From the NCBI GenBank assembly GCA_028873865.1, contig JAPPNI010000015.1, forward strand, positions 62,001-126,000: a DNA stretch of 64,000 bases, read 5' to 3'. The position numbers and the translations under genes are program-made. The DNA comes from Chloroflexota bacterium (GTDB taxonomy: Bacteria > Chloroflexota > Dehalococcoidia > Bin125). A model generated the notes under the pieces. It was given only the letters and a program-made list of their open reading frames with translations, did not search any database and was not told the DNA's origin. Position 1 is the first letter of the stretch, and each line of letters starts with the position of its first letter. This document shows, piece by piece, positions 1-11,967 of the stretch.

Positions 1-18
1 GGACAGAGAGAAGCGCCA

Positions 19-645
19 ATGGCTCGATACACCGGACCCGTCTGCCGAATCTGTCGGCGCGCCGGCGAAAAGCTCATGCTCAAAGGCGAGCGTTGTGTAG
101 GCCCGAAGTGTGCGATCGACCGGCGCAACCAGCCGCCCGGCCAGCGTTCGCCGCGCCGGCGCAAGGTCTCCGACTACGGTGACCGGCTCAAGGAAAAGCA
201 GAAGGTGCGCAAGAGCTACGGAGTGCTTGAACGCCAGTTCCGGCGCATGTTCGCCGAGGCCAATCGCCGCCCCGGCGCGACCGGTGAAAATCTCCTGCAG
301 ATGCTCGAACTACGGCTCGACAATGTCGTCTACCGGCTGGGCATCGCAGAGTCTCGCGCGCAAGCGCGGCAATTGGTCAATCATGGCCACATCTCCTTGA
401 ACGAGCGCAAGGCCAGCGTCCCCTCGATCGAAACACGAATCGGCGACAAGATCGGCTGGACCGAGCGCGGCCGCAAGAGCAAGTTCTACGAAATGGCCCG
501 CACCTGGCAGGGCTCTCGCGAGGTGCCCGGCTGGCTGCGCATCGATCCGATTCAGTTGGAGGGCGAGCTGACCGCCGTGCCCGCCCGTGAAGACATCGAT
601 ATGCGAGTCGACGAGAACGCCATCGTCGAGTACTACTCGCGCTAA
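19..645 (+). CDS. rpsD: 30S ribosomal protein S4
   Basis: Primary 16S rRNA-binding protein of the small subunit, 208 residues, the usual length. The N-terminus carries four cysteines (C9, C12, C26, C31) in the C-x2-C...C-x4-C zinc-binding form of S4. The S4 RNA-binding domain follows from about residue 95 (LELRLDNVVYRLGIA) with the conserved LVNHGHI segment. A purine-rich stretch (gagagaag) precedes the ATG. It leads the S4-alpha-L17-TruA-L13-S9 block; genes upstream lie outside the window. S4 often represses its own operon, but no regulatory structure can be judged here because only 18 bases precede the start. Confidence 0.97.
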   Translation: MARYTGPVCRICRRAGEKLMLKGERCVGPKCAIDRRNQPPGQRSPRRRKVSDYGDRLKEKQKVRKSYGVLERQFRRMFAEANRRPGATGENLLQMLELRLDNVVYRLGIAESRAQARQLVNHGHISLNERKASVPSIETRIGDKIGWTERGRKSKFYEMARTWQGSREVPGWLRIDPIQLEGELTAVPAREDIDMRVDENAIVEYYSR

Positions 646-693
646 ATCCGGCGAGCCACCTCAACCCACAGTCCCAGGGAGGGACGCGACAAC

Positions 694-1863
694 GTGATCT
701 TGGCTACCGAAACTCCCAAACTCTCGATCGAAGAGGAGCGCGACGATTACGTGCGCATCGCCGTCGAGCCGCTCAGGCGCGGATTCGCGCATACCGAGGG
801 CAACGCTCTGCGACGCGTCCTGCTCAGCGGAATCCGCGGTGCGGCAATCACCTCCGTGCGCATCGACCAGGTCCAGCATGAGTTCTCCACGATCCCCGAG
901 ATGAAGGAAGACACCACCGAGTTCCTCCTCAATCTGCGCGAGATCCGCATCCACGCCATCGCCGACCGTCCGGCTGAGATGCACCTGAACGTCACCGGCG
1001 CCACTCGCATCACCGCCGGCGACATCGAGGTGCCCGGCGACTACAAGATCGTCAACCCCGACCTCTATCTCGCAACCCTCGACGGTGACGCGGGTCGGCT
1101 CGACGTCGTGATGGATGTCGAAACCGGATTCGGTTTCCAGCCGTCCGAACAGAACCAGAACGGCGAGCAGCCGCTCGGCGTGATCCCCTTGGACGCAGTC
1201 TTCACTCCGGTGCGCAAGGTCTCCTACGAAGTCTTGCCCGCATCCGGCGGACGCGGCAGCGAATACGAACAGCTGCTGATCGAAGTCTGGACAGACGGCA
1301 CAATCTCCGGCATCGACGCCGTCCAGTCCGCCGCCCGCTCCCTGCGCACGGAACTCGAACTGTTCGAGACGATGGGTCAGCCCATCACCGCGCGTCAGCT
1401 ACCGGCCCATGCCAGGGTGGGACTCACCGCGGAACAGTACGACATGCCAATCGAGGAGCTACAGCTCTCCGTTCGGGCCCACAACTGCCTCAAGCGAAGC
1501 GGCCTGATGCTGGTTGGCCAGATCCTCGAGAAGAGCGACGACGAACTGCTCACCCTCCGCAACTTCGGCGAGAAGTCCTACATCGAGCTGATCGACAAGC
1601 TCCTCGATCTGAGCCTGATCAGCGAGGATGATCCGCGCGTGCGTCGGGCTCGAGACGGCGTCTTCGCGCCGAGCAGCGAAGAGCCGATGACGTCACTTCC
1701 ACCCGCCCCCGAAGAACCCTCAGCCGTACCGTCACTGGCCGCGGCATCGTCGGGAGAGCAGGAGGCTGCGGTCGGAGGCGACGAAGATCCGGAAATCACC
1801 GGCTCGCTGGGCGCGGCGCTGCTCGAAGCCCTGCGTGAGGCCGGCAGCAGTGTTGATGAGTAA
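694..1863 (+). CDS. rpoA: DNA-directed RNA polymerase subunit alpha
   Basis: Alpha subunit that dimerises to nucleate RNA polymerase assembly. The start is a GTG at 694, with a strong Shine-Dalgarno (agggaggg) a few bases upstream. The N-terminal domain (about residues 1-235) has the family signatures GFAHTEGNALRRVLL and the GDIEVPGDYKIVNPDLYLATL region. The C-terminal DNA-binding domain lies at about 250-310 (LSVRAHNCLKRSG, LRNFGEKSYIEL). At 389 residues it is about 60-70 longer than a typical alpha subunit; the excess is an acidic, Ser/Pro/Glu-rich tail after the CTD that looks disordered. It sits between rpsD and rplQ, as expected. Confidence 0.97.
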   Translation: MILATETPKLSIEEERDDYVRIAVEPLRRGFAHTEGNALRRVLLSGIRGAAITSVRIDQVQHEFSTIPEMKEDTTEFLLNLREIRIHAIADRPAEMHLNVTGATRITAGDIEVPGDYKIVNPDLYLATLDGDAGRLDVVMDVETGFGFQPSEQNQNGEQPLGVIPLDAVFTPVRKVSYEVLPASGGRGSEYEQLLIEVWTDGTISGIDAVQSAARSLRTELELFETMGQPITARQLPAHARVGLTAEQYDMPIEELQLSVRAHNCLKRSGLMLVGQILEKSDDELLTLRNFGEKSYIELIDKLLDLSLISEDDPRVRRARDGVFAPSSEEPMTSLPPAPEEPSAVPSLAAASSGEQEAAVGGDEDPEITGSLGAALLEALREAGSSVDE

Positions 1864-1920
1864 GCGAGTGGGCGGGCAGCGTCACTTCGCCCTGCCCGGC
1901 AGCGACTTCAGGAGTCGACG

Positions 1921-2325
1921 ATGAGGCATCGAAAGAGCGGTCGCGGGCTGAGTCGCAGCCGATCGCATCGTTCCGCCCTGGTCCGCAACCAGGTCACGGA
2001 CCTGCTGCGCCACGAAGCGATCGTCACCACCGAGGCCAAGGCCAAGACGATCCGTCCCGTGGCCGAGAAAATGATCACCCTGGGCAAGCGGGGCGACCTG
2101 CACGCCCGTCGTCAGGCTGGCGCCGTCCTGACCGATCGCAAGGTCCTGCGCACACTGTTCGACGACATCGCCCCCAGGTTCGCCGAACGCAACGGCGGCT
2201 ACACACGGATCATCAAGCTCGGACCGCGCCGTGGCGATGGCGCGCAAATGGCCCACATCGAGCTCGTCGAGCGCGCTGCGCCTGAGGTCGAAGACGAAGC
2301 CGCTGAAGACGCACAGGACGAATAG
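1921..2325 (+). CDS. rplQ: 50S ribosomal protein L17
   Basis: Large-subunit protein near the exit tunnel. The N-terminus [20 protein letters not shown] is characteristic of L17, followed by the conserved segment [20 protein letters not shown]. It is 134 residues long with an acidic C-terminal tail ([11 protein letters not shown]). The ATG at 1921 follows caggag. It is the third gene of the alpha operon, in canonical order after rpoA. Confidence 0.97.
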   Translation: MRHRKSGRGLSRSRSHRSALVRNQVTDLLRHEAIVTTEAKAKTIRPVAEKMITLGKRGDLHARRQAGAVLTDRKVLRTLFDDIAPRFAERNGGYTRIIKLGPRRGDGAQMAHIELVERAAPEVEDEAAEDAQDE

Positions 2326-2340
2326 GTCGAGTTCAGCTCA

Positions 2341-3132
2341 GTGAGCCAGCGTTGGGCGCTTCTGCTCCAATACGACGGCACGGAGTTCGCAGGATCACAA
2401 TGGCAACCGAATCGTCCGACAGTGCAGGAAGCGCTCCAGTCCGCGCTTCAGTCGTTGACCGGATCTTCGGGCCAGGTGTCCATGGCCGGTCGCACCGACG
2501 CCGGCGTCCACGCAACGGGGCAAGTCGCTTCATTCGTGACGGACAAGTCGGTCGGCGCGATGCCGGCTCACCGCTGGGTCCGAGGATTGAACCACTTTCT
2601 GCCTTCGTCGGCCGCCGTTCAGGCCGCCTCCCCGGTGGACGCCGACTTCGATCCGCGGCGCGACGCCGTCTCGCGCACCTACACATACAATCTGCGGCTG
2701 TCCAGTCAGCGCCAGCCGTTGTGGGAACGCCGCGCCTGGGTGGTCGCCCCGCCCTTCGACTGCGAAGTGGCGAGCGCGGCGTTGTCGGTCCTCCTCGGCG
2801 AGCACGACTTCGCAGCCTTCACGCCGCCAACCGGGTCGCGTTCGACGTTCCGATCCATGCGGGAAGCCTCATTACTCACCGGCCGACAGTCATGCCGGAT
2901 CCGCTTCCGGGCCGACTCGTTTCTCCAACATCAGGTGCGCCGAATGGTCGGAGCGGTCGTCGAGGTCGCTCGCGGCCGAACCAGCCTGGGCGAGTTCACC
3001 CAGGCGTTCGCGGTCGCCAGACCGGGTTCCATGGGGCCCACGGCGCCAGCCGCTGGTCTCACCCTGATCGAGGTCGAGTACGAGCGGCCCCTGTTCGATC
3101 CGCACCTGTTCGATACACACCATTGCCCCTGA
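2341..3132 (+). CDS. truA: tRNA pseudouridine(38-40) synthase
   Basis: Converts uridines 38-40 in the tRNA anticodon stem to pseudouridine. The start is a GTG 15 bp after the rplQ stop. The N-terminal LLLQYDGTEFAGSQWQ and the active-site motif GRTDAGVHATGQV, with catalytic Asp53, are clear; the C-terminal QHQVRRMVGAVVEVARG box is also present. At 263 residues it is full length. Its position between rplQ and rplM matches the common Gram-positive and Chloroflexota order. Confidence 0.95.
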   Translation: MSQRWALLLQYDGTEFAGSQWQPNRPTVQEALQSALQSLTGSSGQVSMAGRTDAGVHATGQVASFVTDKSVGAMPAHRWVRGLNHFLPSSAAVQAASPVDADFDPRRDAVSRTYTYNLRLSSQRQPLWERRAWVVAPPFDCEVASAALSVLLGEHDFAAFTPPTGSRSTFRSMREASLLTGRQSCRIRFRADSFLQHQVRRMVGAVVEVARGRTSLGEFTQAFAVARPGSMGPTAPAAGLTLIEVEYERPLFDPHLFDTHHCP

Positions 3133-3165
3133 ACCAAACAGTGGGACGTTGAGGGAGATTGAAGG

Positions 3166-3606
3166 ATGTCGACGACTGTTCTTGGATCCCATCAGGTGCC
3201 ACGTGCCTGGCACCTGATCGACGCTGCCGATCGGCCGCTGGGTCGCGTGGCGACTGAGATCGCCACCCTGCTGCGCGGCAAGCACAAGCCGGCCTTTCAT
3301 CCCTCGCAGGATGTCGGCGACTACGTCGTCGTCGTCAACGCGGGCAAGGTGGCCGTCACCGGCCGCAAGCTCGAGCAAAAGGTGTACTACCGGCACTCCG
3401 GACACCTGGGCAATCTCAAGGAGACCACGCTCAAGGACATGCTGGCCAAGCGTCCCGAGCGCGTGATTGAGCACGCCGTGCGCGGCATGTTGCCCAAGAA
3501 TCGCCTCGGCCGTACCCAGTATCGGCACCTGCGCGTCTACGCCGGATCCGACCATCCCCACGCAGGGCAGTTCGCCGGCCTCGTCGCTGCAGCGGAAGCG
3601 GAGTAA
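3166..3606 (+). CDS. rplM: 50S ribosomal protein L13
   Basis: Early-assembly large-subunit protein, 146 residues. Recognised by [32 protein letters not shown] in overlapping short motifs, the [15 protein letters not shown] segment and [10 protein letters not shown] near the C-terminus. The ATG is preceded by gagggagattgaagg, a strong ribosome binding site. It is followed after 3 bp by rpsI, the universal L13-S9 pair. Confidence 0.97.
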   Translation: MSTTVLGSHQVPRAWHLIDAADRPLGRVATEIATLLRGKHKPAFHPSQDVGDYVVVVNAGKVAVTGRKLEQKVYYRHSGHLGNLKETTLKDMLAKRPERVIEHAVRGMLPKNRLGRTQYRHLRVYAGSDHPHAGQFAGLVAAAEAE

Positions 3607-3609
3607 TCG

Positions 3610-4004
3610 ATGACCACCGCAGGAAACTACTACTACGGCCTGGGCCGTCGCAAGACCTCAATCGCCCGCGTTCGCCTCTACCCGGGCAACGGTCAGATCA
3701 CGATCAACGGCAAGGACGCCAACGATCTCTTCCGCCGGCCCGAACAGCGCCGCATGATCGAGGAGCCGCTGCGTCACACCGGTATGCAAAACAGTTTCTC
3801 GGCCGTCGTTCGCTGCACCGGTGGCGGAATCAACGGCTGGGCCGGAGCGATTCGGCTCGGCATCGCCCGGGCGCTGCTCGCCAGCGACGAAACTCTCCGC
3901 CGCCCACTGCGTCAGGCAGGCATGCTGACTCGCGATCCCCGCGCCAAGGAGCGCAAGAAGCCCGGTCTCAAGCGAGCCCGCAAGGCCCCCCAGTACACCA
4001 AGCG

Positions 4005-4008
<4 letters not shown>
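3610..4008 (+). CDS. rpsI: 30S ribosomal protein S9
   Basis: Small-subunit head protein whose C-terminal tail reaches the P-site tRNA. It is 132 residues long with [19 protein letters not shown] near the N-terminus and the signature [19 protein letters not shown]. It ends in the basic tail [17 protein letters not shown]. It closes the + strand ribosomal block and overlaps the end of the convergent metK by 3 bases, so the two stop codons interlock and no room is left for a terminator between them. Confidence 0.97.
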
Positions 4009-7386
<3,378 letters not shown>

Positions 7387-7396
7387 GGCGGAAACG

Positions 7397-8335
7397 TTAG
7401 CGGGTCGGTGGGAAGTGCGTCGACACGGGAACGCCGTCGATCGTGATTAGCGCAGTTCTGGCCGCGACCGCTTCCGGCGTCGCCGAAAGGATGCCCAGGA
7501 TCCCGAACTGCTCGATCGCGAACGACGCGGTGGCGCAGCCCCAGACCGCCCCCTGGATCAGATCACAGCCACGCGATACGGCGCTGAGCAGGGCGCTGAT
7601 AAAGGTGTCGCCCGCGCCGGTCGGATCGGTGGCCCGGATATTCGGCACCGCGCTCACCGCGGTGCGCCGATCGCCCTCGAAGATCTCCACCCCCTGTGAC
7701 GCCCGTTTGAGGATGAATACCGACGGACCAAGCGAGCGAATCTCGCTCCAGGCAGCCTCCGGCAACTGCGGATCGTCCTCGTCGCCCGGCCATTGAATCA
7801 GGTGGCCCGCCTCGAGCGTGTTGATCGAGACGATGTCCGCGTACCGAAGCTGCGCGCGGAACTCCTCGCGGCGCTCCGCCACCTCACGCTCGATCGTGTC
7901 GATGGCGACCAATTCCGGCTCGACCATCTGCTCGATCGCGCGGTGATTCTGTTCCGGGTTCCCGGCCGTCAGCAGGACATAGCGGGCGTGCCGGATCGGC
8001 TCCGCAACCACGATCGGATGCGTGTCGTAGACGCCCGCGTGGGTGTAAAGCGTCTGGCGAACGTCGCCGTCTGGCGAGTACCGACAGCCCCAGCGAAAGT
8101 TGGGACCCGCCGCATGCTCGATCCCCCGGAGATTCACTCCGCGATCAATCAGCGGCTGCAGGAGAGACTGATCGAAGTCATCGCCAATCACCGAAATCGG
8201 CGCGGCCCGGGCCAGCAACGACGCGGACAGGCTGGCGTACACCGCCGATCCGCCCAGCGCTTGGTCGATGTCCCCGGCCTGGCTGTGAATCTCGTCCAGA
8301 GCCACCGCCCCGACGACCGCCAGATCGACCGTCAC
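7397..8335 (-). CDS. PfkB-family carbohydrate or nucleoside kinase
   Basis: Ribokinase-fold kinase of 312 residues. The start is taken as the GTG at 8335 (GTGA overlap with the mtnP stop); the open frame extends further but only as antisense-like Arg-rich sequence. The N-terminal glycine motif LGGSAVYASLSASLLA and the C-terminal PfkB signature TDPTGAGDTFISALL (about residue 245, with catalytic Asp) are intact. It sits between mtnP and ahcY. Family members phosphorylate sugars, adenosine or related nucleosides; beside ahcY and apt an adenosine kinase role would close adenosine salvage, but methylthioribose- or ribose-directed activity is equally possible. The substrate is inferred from context only. 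Confidence 0.85.
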   Translation of the reverse strand: MTVDLAVVGAVALDEIHSQAGDIDQALGGSAVYASLSASLLARAAPISVIGDDFDQSLLQPLIDRGVNLRGIEHAAGPNFRWGCRYSPDGDVRQTLYTHAGVYDTHPIVVAEPIRHARYVLLTAGNPEQNHRAIEQMVEPELVAIDTIEREVAERREEFRAQLRYADIVSINTLEAGHLIQWPGDEDDPQLPEAAWSEIRSLGPSVFILKRASQGVEIFEGDRRTAVSAVPNIRATDPTGAGDTFISALLSAVSRGCDLIQGAVWGCATASFAIEQFGILGILSATPEAVAARTALITIDGVPVSTHFPPTR

Positions 8336-9210
8336 GTCAACCGGCCTTCGATCAATAATGCGTAGCGCTCCAGCGTCTCTTCCGGAATGCGGCTGGGATC
8401 GGTCATGATCGCGCCGAACAGCGCGCCATCCGCCGTCGACCTCCAGTCGTCGGGCAGATGTTGGCTGAGATCGGCGATGATCCGCTGGGCCGATTGGACA
8501 TTCTGGGCCACGATCTCTGCAACCGCAGCCGCCGTCACATCCGCCTCCGACTCGTGCCACACGTCATAGTCCGTAGCCGTCGCCAGCATCGCGTAGGCGA
8601 TCTCCGCCTCCCGCGCGAGCTTGGCCTCGGGCACGGCCGTCATCCCGATGATCGATGCGTCCCATGAGCGATACAGGTGCGATTCCGCTCGCGTGCTGAA
8701 CAGCGGACCCTCCATGGCCACGTACGCCCCGCCCGAGTGGACCGTCTGCCCGACCCGTCCGGCGCTCTCGACCAGCCGATGGCTCAGATCGGCGCAGAAC
8801 GGGTCGGCGAAACCGACATGCACGACTATCCCGTCGCCGAAGAACGTGGTCGGGCGACCGCCGCGAGTCCGGTCGATGATCTGGTCGGGCACGACCATGT
8901 GGCCCGGCACGATCTCCTGTCGCAGCGATCCCACCGCCGACACGGCCAGGATGCCTTGCACCTCGAGCGCCTTGAGCGCCCAGATGTTGGCCCGCACCGG
9001 GATTTCGTGGGGCATCAACCGGTGGCCCACGCCATGTCGCGGCAGGAACGCGACCCGCCTTCCATGCAGCACGCCGATCACGATCTCGTCCGACGTATCC
9101 CCGAACGGAGTCGTCGGCTTCCAGCGCTCGATCTCACTCAAGCCGGGCATCCGGTAGAAGCCCGAGCCTCCGATGACCGCGAGTTGGGCGGTCGGTCGTT
9201 CACTCGTCAT
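8332..9210 (-). CDS. mtnP: S-methyl-5'-thioadenosine phosphorylase
   Basis: Phosphorolytic cleavage of methylthioadenosine to adenine and methylthioribose-1-phosphate. The 292-residue protein begins LAVIGGSGFYRMPGL and shows LPRHGVGHRLMPHEIPVRAN, the purine-binding MEGPLFSTRAESHLYR and GMTAVPEAKLAREAE. The SxFYxxPGL start, Thr in GMTA and the MEGP segment fit MTAP better than general purine nucleoside phosphorylase. It lies 17 bp downstream of apt, which can re-use the adenine. No downstream mtnA or mtnB is present in the window. Confidence 0.93.
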   Translation of the reverse strand: MTSERPTAQLAVIGGSGFYRMPGLSEIERWKPTTPFGDTSDEIVIGVLHGRRVAFLPRHGVGHRLMPHEIPVRANIWALKALEVQGILAVSAVGSLRQEIVPGHMVVPDQIIDRTRGGRPTTFFGDGIVVHVGFADPFCADLSHRLVESAGRVGQTVHSGGAYVAMEGPLFSTRAESHLYRSWDASIIGMTAVPEAKLAREAEIAYAMLATATDYDVWHESEADVTAAAVAEIVAQNVQSAQRIIADLSQHLPDDWRSTADGALFGAIMTDPSRIPEETLERYALLIEGRLT

Positions 9211-9227
9211 GTCGCGTCCTTGTGAAT

Positions 9228-9758
9228 TCAGTACACCAGCATCGAGACGATCTCGTGAGGCATCAGACGATCGCGTCCGTTGAGCGCCTCGAGTTCGATC
9301 AGAAACGCCACGGCGGAGACTTCGGCCCCGGCCTGGGTCAGGAGCTGCAACGATGCCTCGGCCGTGCCGCCCGTGGCGAGCAGATCATCGACCAGCGCAA
9401 CACGCGCCCCCGCGCCCAGGGCGTCGGCGTGCATTTCGATCGTCGCGGAACCGTATTCAAGGTCGTAGGAGCGGGCAATCGTGTCGGCCGGCAGCTTCCC
9501 CGCCTTGCGCACCGGCACGAACGGACGACCCAGTCGTTGGGCGATCGGCGCGCCGAGAATGAAGCCCCGCGACTCGATCCCGACAACCGCATCGGCGCCG
9601 TCGCAGTGCTCGGTCAACCAGTCCAGCGCCTGGGCGAACGCGGCAGGTTCAGCCAGCAGTGGAGTGATGTCGCGGAACAGGATCCCGGGCTGGGGGAAGT
9701 CGGGGATCGCGCGGATGTATTGCGCGACCAGATCATGAGCGGTTGGAGTGTCGGTCAT
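9228..9758 (-). CDS. apt: adenine phosphoribosyltransferase
   Basis: Converts adenine and PRPP to AMP. The 176-residue protein has the Apt N-terminus IRAIPDFPQPGILFRDITPLL, the ESRGF flap and the PRPP-binding motif VALVDDLLATGGTAEA at residues 120-134. It is the first gene of the SAM-recycling operon. No Shine-Dalgarno is visible; instead a TACGCT hexamer ends exactly 6 bases before the ATG, suggesting a leaderless transcript. Its role here is to salvage adenine released by MtnP and, plausibly, by HpnG of the hopanoid pathway. Confidence 0.96.
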   Translation of the reverse strand: MTDTPTAHDLVAQYIRAIPDFPQPGILFRDITPLLAEPAAFAQALDWLTEHCDGADAVVGIESRGFILGAPIAQRLGRPFVPVRKAGKLPADTIARSYDLEYGSATIEMHADALGAGARVALVDDLLATGGTAEASLQLLTQAGAEVSAVAFLIELEALNGRDRLMPHEIVSMLVY

Positions 9759-9764
9759 GAATTC

Positions 9765-9770
9765 AGCGTA
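9765..9770 (-). promoter_or_regulatory. probable leaderless -10 element for the apt operon
   Basis: On the minus strand the sequence reads TACGCT-GAATTC-ATG. A TANNNT hexamer placed 6 bases before the start codon predicts transcription starting at the ATG itself. No purine-rich ribosome binding site precedes the ATG, and no convincing -35 box is visible. Confidence 0.45.
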
Positions 9771-9854
9771 CTAGCGGTCGCGGTCTTCAGTCGCGGTAGA
9801 CCGCCCCGTCGCTGGTACGCTTGCTCTCAGGTGCCGAGGGCGAGCGGAGGCCGC

Positions 9855-10667
9855 GTGGACGATCCTCTCAACTGGTCGGCGGACGATCAGGAGCAGGCGC
9901 TCCGCGCCATCGCCCCCTGGTACGACCTCGACTTTGGCCCCCTGACCGACGATGTCGAGATGCTCCAGGGCCTGGCGGTCGCCGGTCAGCGCGTCCTCGA
10001 GCTCGGCGCAGGCAGTGGCCGGATCGCCGCGCCGCTCGCGCAGATGGGTTGCGAGGTCACCGCGGTCGACTCCTCGGAAGCGATGCTGGCGGTCGGCGAG
10101 CCGCGCTTGAAGCAGGCCGGCGTCAACGTGGTCTCCGCCGACATGCGCTGTCTGCACTTGGGAGCAGAGTTCGATCTGCTCGTCATCGGCCTGTCGACAT
10201 TCCAGCACCTGCTTCGACGGCAGGATCAGCTCGCAACCCTCGGCGCGGCCCGTCGCCATCTGGACGCTGGTGGACGGCTGCTGATCGACTGGACAGCGCC
10301 GCGACCCGACGACATCGATCCGTCACCGCCGTTCATGCAACTGGAGTGGCTCCGCCGCTCGGACTCCGGAGAAATGGTGACCAAGAGCGCGGGCCAGGAA
10401 TTGGCCCAGAACCGCACCTGCGGCGACGCCCTCGATCGCGCACTGTCCGTCGCCTGGATCACGTACCAGTACGACGCCGTCGATGAAGTCGGGCGTCTCC
10501 GCCGTACCTTGGCTCGCTTCCCCCTGCGGGTTAATCTCACCGTCGGCGAGATGGCTGGCCTGCTCGCCCAATCCGGGCTGCGCCCCATCGACTGGTTCGG
10601 CTCCTGGGACCTCGCCCCCGCCGGCGACGGCGACCGCCTGATCGTGCTCGCGAAGGCCGCGTCATGA
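9855..10667 (+). CDS. class I SAM-dependent methyltransferase
   Basis: A 270-residue Rossmann-fold methyltransferase. The GTG start at 9855 is preceded by gcggagg; the frame is open far upstream but opposite apt, so that part is rejected. The SAM-binding motif I reads VLELGAGSGRIAAPLAQMGCEVTAVD in overlapping parts, followed by SSEAMLAVG and the acidic post-I region. The C-terminal half (about 140-260) contains FPLRVNLTVGEMAGLLAQSG, typical of small-molecule methyltransferases. The substrate is unknown. It overlaps the next gene, a lipoprotein, by 4 bases (ATGA). Confidence 0.85.
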   Translation: MDDPLNWSADDQEQALRAIAPWYDLDFGPLTDDVEMLQGLAVAGQRVLELGAGSGRIAAPLAQMGCEVTAVDSSEAMLAVGEPRLKQAGVNVVSADMRCLHLGAEFDLLVIGLSTFQHLLRRQDQLATLGAARRHLDAGGRLLIDWTAPRPDDIDPSPPFMQLEWLRRSDSGEMVTKSAGQELAQNRTCGDALDRALSVAWITYQYDAVDEVGRLRRTLARFPLRVNLTVGEMAGLLAQSGLRPIDWFGSWDLAPAGDGDRLIVLAKAAS

Positions 10668-11944
10668 CGATCGCAAAGGCCGCCGCCGCATTCGCCGCTC
10701 TCTTGATAGCCATGTTGATCGTCGGCTGCGGCTCCAATCCGAATGAACATGTGCAGTCGAACGAGTTCTTCCGCCCGGCCGCGACGCAGGACTCACAGCA
10801 GCAATCCGCCACCGACGCACCATCCGAACAGGACCAAGAGCAGGCCACGGATCAAACAGAAGAAGCCGACCAGGAGCAACAGGCCGAAGCCGACCAGGGG
10901 ACCCAAGCCCAGGAATCGTCTCAGCAGGAAACAGCCGACGAACAGCCGGACGAGGACCAGGACGAGCAGGCAACCCCCGCTCGCGATGCCCCGCTCGACA
11001 CTTCGGACGACATCGTCCGTCGCTACACCAATCCCAGCTACGGCTACTCCTTCGAGCTGATCTGCTCGCCCTTCTGCGACCCCAACTCCAACGGCATCGA
11101 TCGAGTCTCGTTCCTCTCCGAGACGGGAAGAGCCCTGATCGGCGTCGACGTCCACGAGGACGATGGCTCAGACTCGGAGACCTTGCTCAGGTCGTCGCTC
11201 ACCCTCCCCGACAACGTCGAGTTCTCCTCCATCGAACCGACCACCACCGTCACCGGAGAAGCCGCCGAACGCTTCAACTGGGACGAAGATCGCCGCGCCA
11301 CAGGCGGATTCCAGGTCCGCTGGCACGTGCTCCTGATCCGCATCCAGGACATCGCCATCATCCTCCGCGCCGGCGCCGTGCTCGAGGACTACGAAGCGGT
11401 CGCCCCCGCCCTCGAGCGCGCCGTCTCATCCTTCATTCTGCCCCTCGAGATCACCGCTCAGCCCGGACGCTACGACCGCTTCGGCTTCCTCATCCGCTAC
11501 GACACCGCCGACGTCTCGCAGGAATTCGGACAGCCGACCAGCAACCCACCGAGCGCCGAGGCCGGCATCTTCGTCCTCCAGTCGACCACCGCGCTGAAGG
11601 CGGTCCTCACCTGGCAGGTCCTCGGCGAAGCCTTCTACGACGGCGACACCGCCATTCAGCAGTCCTTGCGCGACTCTCTGGGCATCGAGAACGTCACAGG
11701 ACAGCGCGACTGGGGCGAAATCGATGGCCAACCCGCCCGCACCGGCGAGACCGAGACCCAGTTCGGCGAAGGCGTCATGAAGATCCGCTCGTTCGCCTGG
11801 TACTGCCGCGAAGGCGGCCGCGAATTTTCCCTCCACGTGCTCGACCCCGATGACCCGGAATCCGTAGCATTACCGTTGATCGAGAGCTTCCGCTGCACCG
11901 CCGACGGCGAGGATGATGCAGAGGAAGCAGCCGGGGACGAGTAG
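10664..11944 (+). CDS. predicted lipoprotein with Gln/Glu-rich linker
   Basis: A secreted, lipid-anchored protein of 426 residues. The signal peptide runs AAAAFAALLIAMLIVGC with the lipobox LIVGC and acylated Cys22. Residues about 40-105 form a low-complexity linker rich in Gln, Glu, Asp and Ala. Two related-looking beta-rich modules follow: one begins NPSYGYSFELICSPFC (about 125) and one YDRFGFLIRYDTADVS (about 265), each followed by a similar strand pattern. I recognise no enzymatic motif. A similar linker occurs in the lipoprotein at 43.3-44.6 kb. It is translationally coupled to the upstream methyltransferase. Confidence 0.75.
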   Translation: MTIAKAAAAFAALLIAMLIVGCGSNPNEHVQSNEFFRPAATQDSQQQSATDAPSEQDQEQATDQTEEADQEQQAEADQGTQAQESSQQETADEQPDEDQDEQATPARDAPLDTSDDIVRRYTNPSYGYSFELICSPFCDPNSNGIDRVSFLSETGRALIGVDVHEDDGSDSETLLRSSLTLPDNVEFSSIEPTTTVTGEAAERFNWDEDRRATGGFQVRWHVLLIRIQDIAIILRAGAVLEDYEAVAPALERAVSSFILPLEITAQPGRYDRFGFLIRYDTADVSQEFGQPTSNPPSAEAGIFVLQSTTALKAVLTWQVLGEAFYDGDTAIQQSLRDSLGIENVTGQRDWGEIDGQPARTGETETQFGEGVMKIRSFAWYCREGGREFSLHVLDPDDPESVALPLIESFRCTADGEDDAEEAAGDE

Positions 11945-11967
11945 CAGACGCAGCAGCGGAGCGACGT

